A stretch of DNA of 64,000 nt from Halomonas sp. KG2 (GCA_030440445.1 CP098528.1:4216001-4280000); one strand, 5' to 3'. Positions 8,920 through 18,361 are shown, numbered from the stretch's first letter. Notes: generated by a model not told the origin, from the sequence alone. Numbers and translations: made by a program.

Positions 8920-10014
8920 ATGCAGTGGCTTGATCTTCTTTCTGACTACACCTTTCAAAACGTGGTGATTGGTGCCTCGCTACTGGGTCTGATCAGCGGC
9001 CCACTGGGCTGCTTTGCGGTGTTACGCCGCCAGAGCTTGCTCGGTGACGCCATCTCCCACGCGGCGCTGCCCGGCGTGTGTTTAAGCTTTATCATCACCG
9101 GCAGTCGGGATATGGGCGGCGTTATCATTGGCTCACTGGCCACTGGCTCGTTAGCCGCGCTGACGATGCTGCTGCTGACCCGCAAAAGCCGCTTGAAAAC
9201 CGATGCCGCTCTCGGCATTTGCCTAAGCATTTTCTTTGCCATTGGCATCGTGCTGCTGACCTATATCCAGGGTACCAATAACGCCTCCCAAGGGGGGCTA
9301 GAAGCCTTTCTGTTCGGCCAGGCCGCTGCTACGCTACGCTCGGATCTGTGGGTAATGGGCAGCATCACCCTCTTCACACTCACGCTGCTCGCCATCTTCT
9401 GGAAACAAGCCAAGCTGGTCACTTTTGATGGGCAGTACGCCCGCTCGCTCGGCATGCCCGTCAACGCCATCGAAGCCGCGCTTACCGCTATGGTGGCGCT
9501 CGCCGTGGTGGTCGGCTTGCAAATGGTTGGCGTGATATTAATGGCCGCCATGATCGTGGCGCCAGCCGCTGCGGCCCGGCAGTGGAGCCGTCATCTGGGG
9601 GGGATGCTGGTTATTGCCGCTGGCATCGGTATTGTCAGTGGGGTCTCGGGGGCAACCATTAGTACCCTATCCCGTGGTCTGGCGACCGGCCCGCTGGTGA
9701 TTCTCACCGCAACGGCTATTGTCATCATCTCGCTGGCGCTTGCTCCCGGCCGAGGCCTGCTGTGGGGCTTCATCAAGCATTACCGCCAAAAAGAAGCGCT
9801 GCAGAAGCAGCAGTTACTCTACACGCTTTACAAGCATCCCAGCGCCTCCCGACACTACCGCGCAACATTTGGCGCGCGCATGGTGCTGAGTAAACTTAAG
9901 CGCCAAGGCTACCTTATACGCTCCTCTGACGGCGGCGCCGGATGGGCGCTAACATCGCGGGGAGAAAAGGCAGCCAAACAGGTGGTCGCCACCTTCGAAG
10001 AGGTCGTGACATGA
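8920..10014 (+). CDS. Mn/Zn ABC transporter permease with C-terminal winged-helix-like extension
   Basis: ABC-3 family permease, 364 aa, with the family segment LRRQSLLGDAISHAALPG near residue 30 and about eight membrane segments. The last ~80 residues (from about 285) are soluble and basic, with LSKLKRQGYLIRSS and ALTSRGEKAA, like the winged-helix tail of some TroC/MntC-type permeases. That tail favours the Tro/Mnt branch over ZnuB. The stop overlaps the next gene (ATGA). Confidence 0.88.
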   Translation: MQWLDLLSDYTFQNVVIGASLLGLISGPLGCFAVLRRQSLLGDAISHAALPGVCLSFIITGSRDMGGVIIGSLATGSLAALTMLLLTRKSRLKTDAALGICLSIFFAIGIVLLTYIQGTNNASQGGLEAFLFGQAAATLRSDLWVMGSITLFTLTLLAIFWKQAKLVTFDGQYARSLGMPVNAIEAALTAMVALAVVVGLQMVGVILMAAMIVAPAAAARQWSRHLGGMLVIAAGIGIVSGVSGATISTLSRGLATGPLVILTATAIVIISLALAPGRGLLWGFIKHYRQKEALQKQQLLYTLYKHPSASRHYRATFGARMVLSKLKRQGYLIRSSDGGAGWALTSRGEKAAKQVVATFEEVVT

Positions 10015-10931
10015 TTGCTGAATTACTAACCAACACGGCGCTGCCCATTATTCTGGTAGGTGCCATGGTTGGCATTGCCTCCTCGGCGGTGGGTACCTTC
10101 CTTGTGCTGCGCGGCAATAGCATGCTCACTGATGCGATTAGTCACTCAATTGTATTTGGCATTGTGATTGTCTGGCTGCTGACCAAACAGCAGAGTGGGC
10201 CTGTACAGCTAATAGGCGCCGCATTAACCGGGCTATTAACCGTATTACTTACCGAGGCACTGGCCAACACCAAGCGGGTAAAGCAGGATGCCGCTATCGG
10301 TCTGGTTTTCCCCGCGCTCTTCTCCATCGGTGTGCTGTTACTCAATGTCTACGCCAACGATGTGCATATCGACACGCATACTGTGCTGCTCGGTGAAATC
10401 GGCTTTGTCTGGTTGGATACTCTCGACATCTTCGGTCTGCCCATCCCCAAGGCGCTGGTATCGATGAGCGTGATGACACTGCTCAACTACGCGTTTATCG
10501 GGCTCTTTTATAAGGAGCTGAAACTAGCCACCTTCGATCCAGCGCTGGCCAAAACGTTCGGCTTTATGCCTTCGATTCTTTTCTATGTGCTGCTAATGCT
10601 AACTAGCTCAACCGCCGTAGCGGCCTTTGATGCCGTGGGGGCAGTACTGTTTATCGCCTTTGCCATTGTGCCCGCTTCCGCCGCCTATTTGCTGACCGAT
10701 CGGCTATGGATGATGTTTATCATCGGTGCGCTAATTTCGATCGCTTCAAGCATTTCTGGCTACTACCTCGCCGTGTATTTCAACGTCTCCATTGGCGGCA
10801 TGATGGCGATAATGACCGGCGTTTTCCTAATCCTCGCCTTCCTCGCTGGCCCCCGCTACGGCGTGATCACCCAGACCATGAAACGCCGCCGCGCCCGCGA
10901 AACACCAGAAGCGCCAAGTTCGTTGCGCTAA
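10011..10931 (+). CDS. Mn/Zn ABC transporter second permease
   Basis: Second ABC-3 permease, 306 aa, with LRGNSMLTDAISHSIVFG aligning to the ISHA motif of its neighbour. I chose the ATG at 10011, which overlaps the preceding TGA (ATGA). A longer in-frame start at 9942 would overlap the upstream gene by 73 bases and add a non-membrane basic extension. Two distinct permeases are typical of the TroCD/MntCD type of importer. It ends the operon. Confidence 0.88.
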   Translation: MIAELLTNTALPIILVGAMVGIASSAVGTFLVLRGNSMLTDAISHSIVFGIVIVWLLTKQQSGPVQLIGAALTGLLTVLLTEALANTKRVKQDAAIGLVFPALFSIGVLLLNVYANDVHIDTHTVLLGEIGFVWLDTLDIFGLPIPKALVSMSVMTLLNYAFIGLFYKELKLATFDPALAKTFGFMPSILFYVLLMLTSSTAVAAFDAVGAVLFIAFAIVPASAAYLLTDRLWMMFIIGALISIASSISGYYLAVYFNVSIGGMMAIMTGVFLILAFLAGPRYGVITQTMKRRRARETPEAPSSLR

Positions 10932-10989
10932 AGAGATTAGAGGCGATGCCTTCCATCTCACTTGACGTCTGGGCAGGCGAGGCGTATAC

Positions 10990-11018
10990 CATTTGATAGT
11001 TCATTGAAATATCAAATG
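10990..11018. promoter_or_regulatory. Probable autoregulatory operator of the Xre/RES operon
   Basis: Perfect 9-bp inverted repeat CATTTGATA / TATCAAATG with 11-base spacing (centre to centre about two helical turns), ending 9 bases before the chosen antitoxin ATG at 11028 and covering an upstream ATG at 11016. Xre-type antitoxins of RES systems repress their own promoter by binding such dyads, so this is the likely binding site. Binding itself is inference. Confidence 0.7.
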
Positions 11019-11027
11019 AGAAATACC

Positions 11028-11477
11028 ATGGATATGCACTTCACTCAATACCAGCCACCCAAAGCCTTGGCATCAGGTTTCTGGCACCAGATCGGCCTGC
11101 CTGCCAGAGGCCGCAAGCTGCATGAGCTTTTGCATCAAGGCGTTGAGTATAGGGTCTACCCCAGACTGGCTAAGGCGTCAGGTATCGAACAGAAGGCGCT
11201 GGCAGGCTACGTCGATATTCCCCCGGCCACGCTGAGCCGCCGTGCTAAGTCGGGGCGCTTTAAGATGGCGGAAAGCGACCGGCTATATCGCTTTGCCGAA
11301 CTCTTCAAGGCGGCGCTAGACCTGTTTGAAGGCGACGTCGAGGGTGCCCGCACCTGGCTGCTCAAACCCAATACTGGCCTGGGCGGGCGCAGGCCCATCG
11401 AAATGAGCGCAACCTCTGCCGAGTATCAAACGGTGCTGAACCTGATTGGGCGACTGGAGCATGGGGTTGCTACGTGA
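11028..11477 (+). CDS. Xre/MbcA/ParS-type antitoxin (DUF2384)
   Basis: A 149-aa antitoxin pairing with the RES toxin downstream. Residues about 40-75 form an HTH (ASGIEQKALAGYVDIPPATL); the C-terminal half contains the DUF2384 toxin-binding region (FEGDVEGARTWLLKPNTGLGG). I chose the ATG at 11028 because earlier in-frame starts (10962, 11016) lie in or before the inverted-repeat operator. Its stop overlaps the toxin start (GTGA), the usual coupled layout. Confidence 0.88.
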   Translation: MDMHFTQYQPPKALASGFWHQIGLPARGRKLHELLHQGVEYRVYPRLAKASGIEQKALAGYVDIPPATLSRRAKSGRFKMAESDRLYRFAELFKAALDLFEGDVEGARTWLLKPNTGLGGRRPIEMSATSAEYQTVLNLIGRLEHGVAT

Positions 11478-11938
11478 ATGAGGTCAACGCTTACCGCTTG
11501 ATCAAGCGCAAGTATCAGGACAACGCTTTCGATGGCGAAGGCGCACGCCTTTATGGCGGGCGCTGGAACAGCCCGGGTAAGGCCTGTGTGTATGTGGCAA
11601 GCGCTGAGTCGCTGGCGCTGCTTGAAATCATGGTGCATCTGGAAAGCTATCAGTTGCTCAATGCCTATGCGCTACTGCGCCTGACACTACCGACCGATAG
11701 CATTCTGGGTGTTGGAGAAGCCGATCTCCCGGATAACTGGCGGGAAGCGCCTGCGCCAGCAGAAACTGCCGAGCTTGGCGACGGCTGGTTGGACTCCGGC
11801 CACAGTTTAGCCCTGGCAATTCCTAGCGTGGTCGTGCCAAGAGAGTTCAACTACATGCTCAACCCTGGGCACCCCCTGTTTGATCAAGTCATCACGACGG
11901 CAAAGGCGCTGCCCTTCCAGCCCGACCCACGACTTTGA
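11474..11938 (+). CDS. RES-domain toxin (NAD-degrading/ADP-ribosyltransferase-like)
   Basis: Toxin of 154 aa. RES toxins deplete NAD+ or ADP-ribosylate targets. Conserved residues are present: Arg30 in YGGRWN, Tyr40 in CVYVASA, Glu51 in LLEIMVH, Ser118 in AIPSVVVP, and the NYMLNPGHP tail. The full domain is intact, so the toxin is likely active. It starts with GTG overlapping the antitoxin stop. Just after it begins the diverged urtE fragment that marks the edge of the siderophore island. Confidence 0.9.
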   Translation: MNEVNAYRLIKRKYQDNAFDGEGARLYGGRWNSPGKACVYVASAESLALLEIMVHLESYQLLNAYALLRLTLPTDSILGVGEADLPDNWREAPAPAETAELGDGWLDSGHSLALAIPSVVVPREFNYMLNPGHPLFDQVITTAKALPFQPDPRL

Positions 11939-11942
11939 ACCG

Positions 11943-12031
11943 GGTGTGGATAACTTAAACGGTCAAATGCTGTTTGATCAGTTCGTTGGAAAGCTCAGCG
12001 ATCTCGCCTTTGGCCACCGGACGGCCACGAT
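11943..12031 (-). pseudogene. Remnant of a urtE 3' end (C-terminal 25 codons)
   Basis: On the minus strand this encodes RGRPVAKGEIAEL...NELIKQHLTV plus the stop and 12 bases of 3' flank, matching 22562-22650 (intact urtE end). I count five differences in 89 bases, all transitions and all synonymous. Similarity stops abruptly at 12031. It has no start or ATPase core and is non-functional. It lies between the RES toxin and the TetR gene, at the left border of the siderophore locus. Confidence 0.9.
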
Positions 12032-12058
12032 TCACGCTGGCGAAGGCCAGGAGATCAT

Positions 12059-12682
12059 TCACTCCTGCCCCTGCGGATGATCATCCAGCATGGCGATAGC
12101 TCCAGCAATGAGCGCCTGAATACCTTGCTCCAGTTCGGCCTCCAGTTCGGCCTCTTCTACGGCATGATCTATTGCCTCAACAGGCTCCTGCCCCATCACC
12201 GAGTAAATCGTGTCCGCTACGGCAAAGCAGTGAAAGGCTACCGTCGCCAGAAGCCAACGCGCTTGTAACTGGGAAATCTCATAGACCTCGGCAATATGCG
12301 CTTGGTGCTCATGGATTTTTTCAATCATCGGCTGGGTCGCCGCCAGACGACGGATCACGTAGGGCGTCAGCCCTGGGTGTACTTTGACAAACTCAGCTAT
12401 CGACATAGCAAAAGTGAACAGATACGCCTGCAGCTCTTCGGGCTCATCTCGACGAGCACGCGGAATTCTCCAGCGCCGAAAGATCTCTTCGGCTACCACC
12501 ACCTTCAGCGCTTTAAGATTAGCGACGTGCTTGTAAAGCGCCATATGGCTAACGCCCAACGCGGCGGCTACTCCCACAAAGGTGATATTGGGTAGGCCAA
12601 TCTCGACACCCGCATTCGCAATACGCTCACGCGTAATGGTGGGTGGCCGCCCGCGTACTTTAGATGCTGGTCGCGCTGCCAT
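12059..12682 (-). CDS. TetR/AcrR family transcriptional regulator
   Basis: A 207-aa regulator with an N-terminal HTH (about residues 18-62; TRERIANAGVEIGLPNITFVGVAAALGVSHMALYKHV) and a helical ligand-binding C-terminus. It is transcribed divergently from the ABC exporter/siderophore operon and separated by 231 bp that contain repeated dyads, so it probably represses that operon and itself. The ligand is unknown; a siderophore or its iron complex is a guess. GGAG lies upstream of the ATG. Confidence 0.85.
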   Translation of the reverse strand: MAARPASKVRGRPPTITRERIANAGVEIGLPNITFVGVAAALGVSHMALYKHVANLKALKVVVAEEIFRRWRIPRARRDEPEELQAYLFTFAMSIAEFVKVHPGLTPYVIRRLAATQPMIEKIHEHQAHIAEVYEISQLQARWLLATVAFHCFAVADTIYSVMGQEPVEAIDHAVEEAELEAELEQGIQALIAGAIAMLDDHPQGQE

Positions 12683-12737
12683 AACACACTCCTTTTAATA
12701 GCGTCCTTTATCAAGCCATGCCCCTTCCGCTAGGGTC

Positions 12738-12792
12738 AATTAGTTTATCAGCATGCAACTATTTTAATTAGTTTATAGACGCTAAACTAATT
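12738..12792. promoter_or_regulatory. Probable TetR operator cluster
   Basis: Three copies of the decamer AATTAGTTTA lie in the divergent intergenic region: 12738-12747 and 12766-12775 in direct orientation (28-base period), and the reverse complement at 12783-12792. The second and third form an inverted repeat with a 7-base spacer. A further small dyad ACGCGA / TCGCGT lies at 12810-12826. I see no good Fur box here. Confidence 0.6.
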
Positions 12793-12913
12793 TTCAATTA
12801 ATCTCACAAACGCGATTAATTCGCGTTTATATCCAGTGGCAATTCCGGTTCTTTCGACTTGATAGCTCTGAGAGTAATCACTTAAACGCCCCATGACCGA
12901 GTAGCAACGATTC

Positions 12914-14710
12914 ATGAACACGCAAACCACGCCGACTGGCCAAGGTCCCATCAGCCGAATACTGGCCCCCATCCGCACACGGCTCTTAATAGCCGCCACC
13001 CTGGCGGGCATCGGCACAATCTTCACGATGATACCGCTAGCCGGCATGGCGCACATCGCGCAGATCCTCGCCACCGCTTCAGACCAAGCCTGGGAGTTAT
13101 CTGCGAGCAGCAAACGCGACATCGCGTGGGTGGTAACAGCCAGTATCGTCAGCGTCTTCATCGGCATGGGAAGCATGTTCCTCGGCGAGCTGATCGCGCA
13201 TCTGGCGGATAACCGTCTGACACATCATCTACGTCAGGCCGTGCTCAGCCGCTTGGCCCAGGCACCGCTTGGCTGGTTTACCGGCCAAACCTCCGGGCAG
13301 GTCAAGCAAGCGATGCAGGATGACATTGCGACGCTGCACAGCCTAACCGCGCACTTCTATACCGCCGTCGGGCGCGCGCTTGGGGCTCTGTCGATCTCAG
13401 TGATTTATCTGCTTGCGATGGATTGGCGAATCGCGGTGATAACCCTGTTGCCCCTGCCCGGCTTCTTTCTGTTTCTGCATCGGCTCATGCAATCCAGCAA
13501 AGCCAACATGGGAGAATTCGTGATACGGCTTGAGCACATGAACAGTGCCATCAATGAGTTCATTAGCGGCATCCCCGACGTGAAAGCGTTCGGCACCACC
13601 GGACAGGCCTATCGCGGTTATCAGGACGCAGTGAATAGCTTTGCCGATGCATTTGATCGCTTTACCCGCCCGTTGGTCGCCTCCATGGCTCATGTTCATG
13701 CGATGGTAACGCCGGTGACGATATTGGGACTGACTCTGCTGTGCGGAACAATTTCTGTCGTCAACGGCTGGACGACTCCCGTCGACTTGGTGCCGTTCAT
13801 TCTGGTGGCGCCAGGGATCTGTGCTCCTTTGCTGCTTCTGCATACCCTGCTGCACGACCTGGGCAGTGCAACCGGCGCTGCGCAACGCGTCATGGCGCTA
13901 CTTGAAACGCCTATCTTGCAAGCGCCTCTCTCTGACCAGCAGCCACTGCCAGCAAACAACGAAATTCGTTTCGACAACGTGAGTTACGCCTATGATAACG
14001 GACATCGTGGGCTCTCGAATCTCGACGTCACCTTTGCCGCAGGAAGTGTCACTGCGATTGTCGGGCCATCTGGAGCGGGCAAGTCGACTTTGGCACGACT
14101 GCTATTGCGCTTCTTTGATCCCACCCAGGGGCGCATCACCTTAGGCGGTGTGGATCTGCGCCAGCTCTCAACGGCGACACTTTACCAATATATCGGTTTT
14201 GTCCTGCAGGACGTCCGCCTTATCCATGCCAGCATCCGCGACAACATTGCCTTGGGCCGTCCTTCCGCCAGCCAGCAAGAGATTGAGGACGCGGCTCGCG
14301 CGGCGAATATTCACGAGCGCATCCTCGCATTACCCGGTGGCTATGACGCTGTCGTTGACGACGCCACCCAACTGTCTGGTGGTGAACAGCAGCGTGTGAG
14401 CATTGCCCGCGCCATTTTGCTTGATCCTCCTCTACTGGTGCTGGATGAGGCAACGGCGGCAGTCGACGCGAGTAGCGAACTGGTCATTCAGGAAGCGCTA
14501 GCTCGGCTAACCCGCGGACGCACGCTGATCGTCATCTCCCATCGACTCGATACGATCCGATACGCCGATCAGATCCTGGTACTCGATGACGGCATGATCG
14601 TCGAGCAGGGCAACCACGATCACCTTCTCACTCAACATGGCCTATATGCCCGCCTTTGGGCCTTGAGCAACGCCACCTCAACGCTGGAATCAGAGGTATC
14701 AACGTGCTGA
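12914..14710 (+). CDS. ABC half-transporter (exporter fold), probable siderophore-linked
   Basis: A 598-aa protein with an N-terminal six-helix ABC transmembrane domain (about 20-320) fused to an ATPase: Walker A GPSGAGKST, signature LSGGEQQRVSIARAIL, Walker B LLVLDEATAAVD, switch VISHR. It forms a pair with the next gene, as in YbtPQ or IrtAB, which have exporter fold but import iron-siderophore. Placement ahead of a FecCD importer and TonB receptor favours a role with the same siderophore, either import or export. First gene of the operon opposite TetR. Confidence 0.83.
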   Translation: MNTQTTPTGQGPISRILAPIRTRLLIAATLAGIGTIFTMIPLAGMAHIAQILATASDQAWELSASSKRDIAWVVTASIVSVFIGMGSMFLGELIAHLADNRLTHHLRQAVLSRLAQAPLGWFTGQTSGQVKQAMQDDIATLHSLTAHFYTAVGRALGALSISVIYLLAMDWRIAVITLLPLPGFFLFLHRLMQSSKANMGEFVIRLEHMNSAINEFISGIPDVKAFGTTGQAYRGYQDAVNSFADAFDRFTRPLVASMAHVHAMVTPVTILGLTLLCGTISVVNGWTTPVDLVPFILVAPGICAPLLLLHTLLHDLGSATGAAQRVMALLETPILQAPLSDQQPLPANNEIRFDNVSYAYDNGHRGLSNLDVTFAAGSVTAIVGPSGAGKSTLARLLLRFFDPTQGRITLGGVDLRQLSTATLYQYIGFVLQDVRLIHASIRDNIALGRPSASQQEIEDAARAANIHERILALPGGYDAVVDDATQLSGGEQQRVSIARAILLDPPLLVLDEATAAVDASSELVIQEALARLTRGRTLIVISHRLDTIRYADQILVLDDGMIVEQGNHDHLLTQHGLYARLWALSNATSTLESEVSTC

Positions 14711-16473
14711 AAATACTGACTCATCTGCTCGGCGAGAACGTCGTGCTCTTACGTCGTTATCTCGGGCTAGCTATTGGCTATGGTTTGCTTAGCGGCCTCA
14801 CAATCCTGACATTTATCCCCATCATCACCTATTTGATGTCCGGAGATTCGTCCAACGCCAGTGTATGGTTGGCCATACTGCTGCTGGGTATTCTCGCGTG
14901 CTGGTTAGTGCGATCACATGTAGAGAAGGCGGGCGTTCGTGTGGGCGTCGCCGTCCTACAGTCTGGGCGTCACCGTCTAGGCAGCCATGTAGCTCGCCTG
15001 CCCGTTGGCTGGTTTACCAGCACCAATACTGCGCGTCTTAACCATGTAGTGACTCAAGGTATAATGGCGGTAGCCCAGCTTCCCGCCCACGTTTTCACAC
15101 CGGTGATCACCGGCCTGGTCGTGCCACTGGTCATCCTAATCGCTCTGTTAGCGCTGCACACGCCGCTCGGTATCGCAGCACTGATAGCATTAGCGCCACT
15201 GGTGAGCGTGTTATGGCTCACTTCCAAGCTCACCCGTCACGCCGACCGGGCCTTCCAGCAGAACTTCTCCGAAACCAGCCAGCGGGTAGTCGAATTCGCC
15301 AATGCGCAGGCGGTATTACGCGCCTTCAGCGGCGAAGGCCAGAGTACGCGCTTTCTGGAGAACGCACTGGAGAAGCAGCACCATTCCGGCACAAGGCTAG
15401 CCTGCCTTTCGGCTTTATCGGCGCTACTCAATACATGGGCAGTGCAGGCGGTATTTGCTGCCCTGCTGATCACCATCATGGTGTGGATCAATACGCTGCT
15501 GGGTGAGCCGCTGAAGGCACCTGACGTCACCAGTGTTATTGTGGCGCTGTTGCTGATCAGCCGGTTTATCGAGCCGTTGCTTGATGTGGCCCAGCATAGC
15601 GACGTTCTACGCAGCGCCAAAGGGCAGTTGGAGACAATAAAAACTGTTTTCGACGCATCGCCCTTACCCGAGACAACCACGCCTCAGCCGCCGCGTGATA
15701 CCTCTATCGAACTTCACGCAGTACATTTTCGCTATGCCGCAGATGCGCCCAATGTGCTCAACGGAGTGAGTCTGTCGGTCAAGCCCGGCAGCATGACGGC
15801 ATTGATCGGCGAATCGGGCTCGGGCAAGACCACTATCGCACGCCTTGTGGCACGTTTTTTCGATGTCGACCAGGGCCGCGTTTTCATTGGCGGTGTCGAC
15901 GTGCGCGACATGTCCAGTGCTCAGTTGGCAGGCTATGTTAGCCAGATCCTCCAGGAGAGCCATCTGTTTGCTGGCAGCATAGCCGACAACATACGCTTTG
16001 GCCGCCCCGAAGCCAGCGATGCCGAGCTAATGGAAGCGGCAAATCTTGCGGGCGTCACAGAGATACTCGAACGCTTACCCCAGGGGCTAAACACGCCGGT
16101 GGGCGAAGCAGGTGTCCGCCTTTCCGGTGGAGAACGTCAGCGCATCGCGATCGCTCGAGCACTGATCAAAGATGCTCCCATCTTGCTGGTAGACGAAGCG
16201 ACGGCCGCACTGGATCCACAGCACCAGGCCATCATTACTCAGACACTGGCACGGCTGCGTGGTCAACGTACGCTATTAGTGATCGCTCATCAGCTATCTA
16301 CCGTGGCCATGGCCGACCAGATCATCGTACTGGATAACGGTCGCGTCGTGGAGCAGGGTACACCCGCTGAACTACTCGTCCACAAAGGGCATTACGCCAC
16401 CTTTCTTGGCCAGCGCCAGGCCGCTAAAACATGGCGCATTACACCGAATGCAGAAGGGAGAGAAGACACCTGA
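14704..16473 (+). CDS. ABC half-transporter (exporter fold), partner of the preceding gene
   Basis: Second half-transporter, 589 aa, with a TM domain then Walker A GESGSGKTT, signature LSGGERQRIAIARALI, Walker B ILLVDEATAALD and switch IAHQ. The GTG at 14704 is chosen: it overlaps the previous stop (14708-14710) and AGAGG lies 7 bases upstream; a longer frame back to 14656 adds nothing typical. The switch motif ends in Gln where most have Arg (ISHR), a small difference from its partner. Likely heterodimer of the YbtPQ/IrtAB kind. Confidence 0.83.
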   Translation: MLKILTHLLGENVVLLRRYLGLAIGYGLLSGLTILTFIPIITYLMSGDSSNASVWLAILLLGILACWLVRSHVEKAGVRVGVAVLQSGRHRLGSHVARLPVGWFTSTNTARLNHVVTQGIMAVAQLPAHVFTPVITGLVVPLVILIALLALHTPLGIAALIALAPLVSVLWLTSKLTRHADRAFQQNFSETSQRVVEFANAQAVLRAFSGEGQSTRFLENALEKQHHSGTRLACLSALSALLNTWAVQAVFAALLITIMVWINTLLGEPLKAPDVTSVIVALLLISRFIEPLLDVAQHSDVLRSAKGQLETIKTVFDASPLPETTTPQPPRDTSIELHAVHFRYAADAPNVLNGVSLSVKPGSMTALIGESGSGKTTIARLVARFFDVDQGRVFIGGVDVRDMSSAQLAGYVSQILQESHLFAGSIADNIRFGRPEASDAELMEAANLAGVTEILERLPQGLNTPVGEAGVRLSGGERQRIAIARALIKDAPILLVDEATAALDPQHQAIITQTLARLRGQRTLLVIAHQLSTVAMADQIIVLDNGRVVEQGTPAELLVHKGHYATFLGQRQAAKTWRITPNAEGREDT

Positions 16474-17417
16474 TGCGTGGGTATCTGCCTTGTCTGTTTG
16501 TATTGCTTTGCGGAGTATCGTTACTGATAGGCGCGCAGCAGTTGAGCTGGCACCAACTAATCACTCTGTCGGATGATGCCTGGTTGACGCTCACAGCCAG
16601 CCGACTGCCGCGTCTCATCACCGTTATTTTGACTGGTGTAGGTCTGTCGATTTGCGGCGTGATTCTGCAGCACATCGTGCGTAACAAGTTCGTGGAGCCA
16701 GCCACCTCGGGCGGGCTTGATGCAGCTAAACTGGGCATTCTCGTATCGCTAACCCTAATGCCTGCAGCTGGCGCTGGATTACGAATGCTTGCCGCGCTGC
16801 TCTTTTGCTTCGCTGCAAATGTCGTATTTATCACTATCGTTCGCCGCATCAAGTTCACCAACAGCGTGCTGATTCCCGTCATCGGTTTGATGTACGGCGG
16901 CATGCTAAGCGCCCTTACCGAGTTCTACGCCTACCGCCATAACATCTTGCAAAGCATGCAGGGCTGGTTACTGGGCGACTTTTCAAAGATCGTGCAAGGC
17001 CATTACGAAATCATCTACCTCATTCTGCCGGTCGTGATGCTTACCTACCTCTACGCCCATCGCTTCACGGTACTGGGCATGGGTGAGGCGGCGGCGGTGA
17101 GCCTAGGCATGAATTATCTTGCCATCGCCATACTAGGATTGATGCTGGTGGCCATCACGGTCTCGGTCACGGTCATCGCTGTGGGCGCCATTCCCTTTGT
17201 CGGCTTAGTGATTCCCAATTTGGTGGCGCTCTACTACGGCGATAACCTGACTCGCACACTGCCAGTAGTAGCACTGTCGGGGGCAACCTTGCTGCTGGCC
17301 TGCGACATTGTGAGTCGGCTGCTGATTTACCCCTTTGAAGTGCCCATCGGCTTAACAACGGCTTGCGTCGGGGGAGTGCTGTTTCTGATCTTGATTATCG
17401 GGAGAGCACAACGATGA
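16473..17417 (+). CDS. Iron-siderophore ABC permease (FecCD family), subunit 1
   Basis: FecCD-type permease, 314 aa, with about eight to ten membrane segments and family motifs SRLPRLITVILTGVGLSICG (residues about 43-62) and FVGLVIPN. The ATG at 16473 overlaps the upstream TGA by one base (TGATG). Permease-permease-ATPase-binding protein order matches CeuBCDE and YclNOPQ importers of catecholate-type siderophores. Confidence 0.88.
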   Translation: MRGYLPCLFVLLCGVSLLIGAQQLSWHQLITLSDDAWLTLTASRLPRLITVILTGVGLSICGVILQHIVRNKFVEPATSGGLDAAKLGILVSLTLMPAAGAGLRMLAALLFCFAANVVFITIVRRIKFTNSVLIPVIGLMYGGMLSALTEFYAYRHNILQSMQGWLLGDFSKIVQGHYEIIYLILPVVMLTYLYAHRFTVLGMGEAAAVSLGMNYLAIAILGLMLVAITVSVTVIAVGAIPFVGLVIPNLVALYYGDNLTRTLPVVALSGATLLLACDIVSRLLIYPFEVPIGLTTACVGGVLFLILIIGRAQR

Positions 17418-18361
17418 CAGCCAAGACTCTCCACACCGTTTGGGCAGCCGTGATCGTTCTAGCGCTCGCTTTTATCTTCGTGCGCTCAGGACTCGACTTC
17501 GACTATGTCATTCCGAAACGACTGGAACGCTTGGCCACTATGGTGATCGGCGGCATCTGCGTCGCTTGGTCGTCCATTGCGTTTCAAAGTCTTACCGGCA
17601 ACCGGATATTAACGCCCGCCATCATGGGCTACGAGTCCATCTATCTGCTGTTTCAGGCTCTGTTGATGCTGATGCTGGGCACCCGCAGTCTGGTGGTACT
17701 CGGCGAGCACGGCAACGTCATACTCTCTATGCTGCTGATGCTTGGCTACTCCTGGGTGCTGCATCGCTGGCTGTTTCGCGATGGTAGAGACAACGTCTAT
17801 TTCCTGCTGCTAGTCGGACTGGTGCTGACAATGGTCATTACCACCCTTACGCAGTTCATTCAGCTCAAGATGAGCCCGGGCGAATTTTCCATTCTGCTGG
17901 GGTACAGCCAAGCCACTTTCGGCAAAGCCAGCGCTGCACAACTGCTCTACGCTACCCCCATCGTGGTCACGATCTGTCTGGTGGGCTACAAGGCCCTTCC
18001 GGTGCTCGACGTGCTGTTGCTAGGCCGGGAGCAGGCCATCTCGCTCGGCATCGACTATCGACGTCGCGTACAACGCCAGCTTTTCTTGATTGCCGCGCTG
18101 GTAGCCATCTCGACTAGCCTGCTTGGCCCCACGGCATTCATGGGCATTTTCGTGGCCAATACTGCCTACGCGCTGGCAGGCACCTACCGGCATCGAGTCA
18201 CACTGCCTTTAGGATGCGCCATCGCCATCGCCACTTTCCTCCTCGCCCAACTGCTGGTCGAACATCTCTTTAACTACAAAACCACCGTCAGCATTCTCGT
18301 CAACCTCGTATGTGGGGCTTACTTCCTGTCGCTGATGGTGCGGACGCGGGGCACGGCATGA
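17414..18361 (+). CDS. Iron-siderophore ABC permease (FecCD family), subunit 2
   Basis: Second FecCD permease, 315 aa, with PKRLERLATMVIGGICVAWS near the N-terminus and LGPTAFMGIFVANTAY near the end. The ATG at 17414 overlaps the preceding stop (ATGA). It resembles CeuC/YclO. With the first permease it forms the heterodimeric channel. Confidence 0.87.
   Translation: MTAKTLHTVWAAVIVLALAFIFVRSGLDFDYVIPKRLERLATMVIGGICVAWSSIAFQSLTGNRILTPAIMGYESIYLLFQALLMLMLGTRSLVVLGEHGNVILSMLLMLGYSWVLHRWLFRDGRDNVYFLLLVGLVLTMVITTLTQFIQLKMSPGEFSILLGYSQATFGKASAAQLLYATPIVVTICLVGYKALPVLDVLLLGREQAISLGIDYRRRVQRQLFLIAALVAISTSLLGPTAFMGIFVANTAYALAGTYRHRVTLPLGCAIAIATFLLAQLLVEHLFNYKTTVSILVNLVCGAYFLSLMVRTRGTA

Noticed and set aside
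10962..11027. Earlier starts of the Xre antitoxin
   Set aside because: They lie upstream of or inside the inverted-repeat operator and add residues not typical of the family.
12683..12913. Fur box upstream of the siderophore operon
   Set aside because: The AT-rich words form AATTAGTTTA dyads that do not resemble the Fur consensus on inspection.
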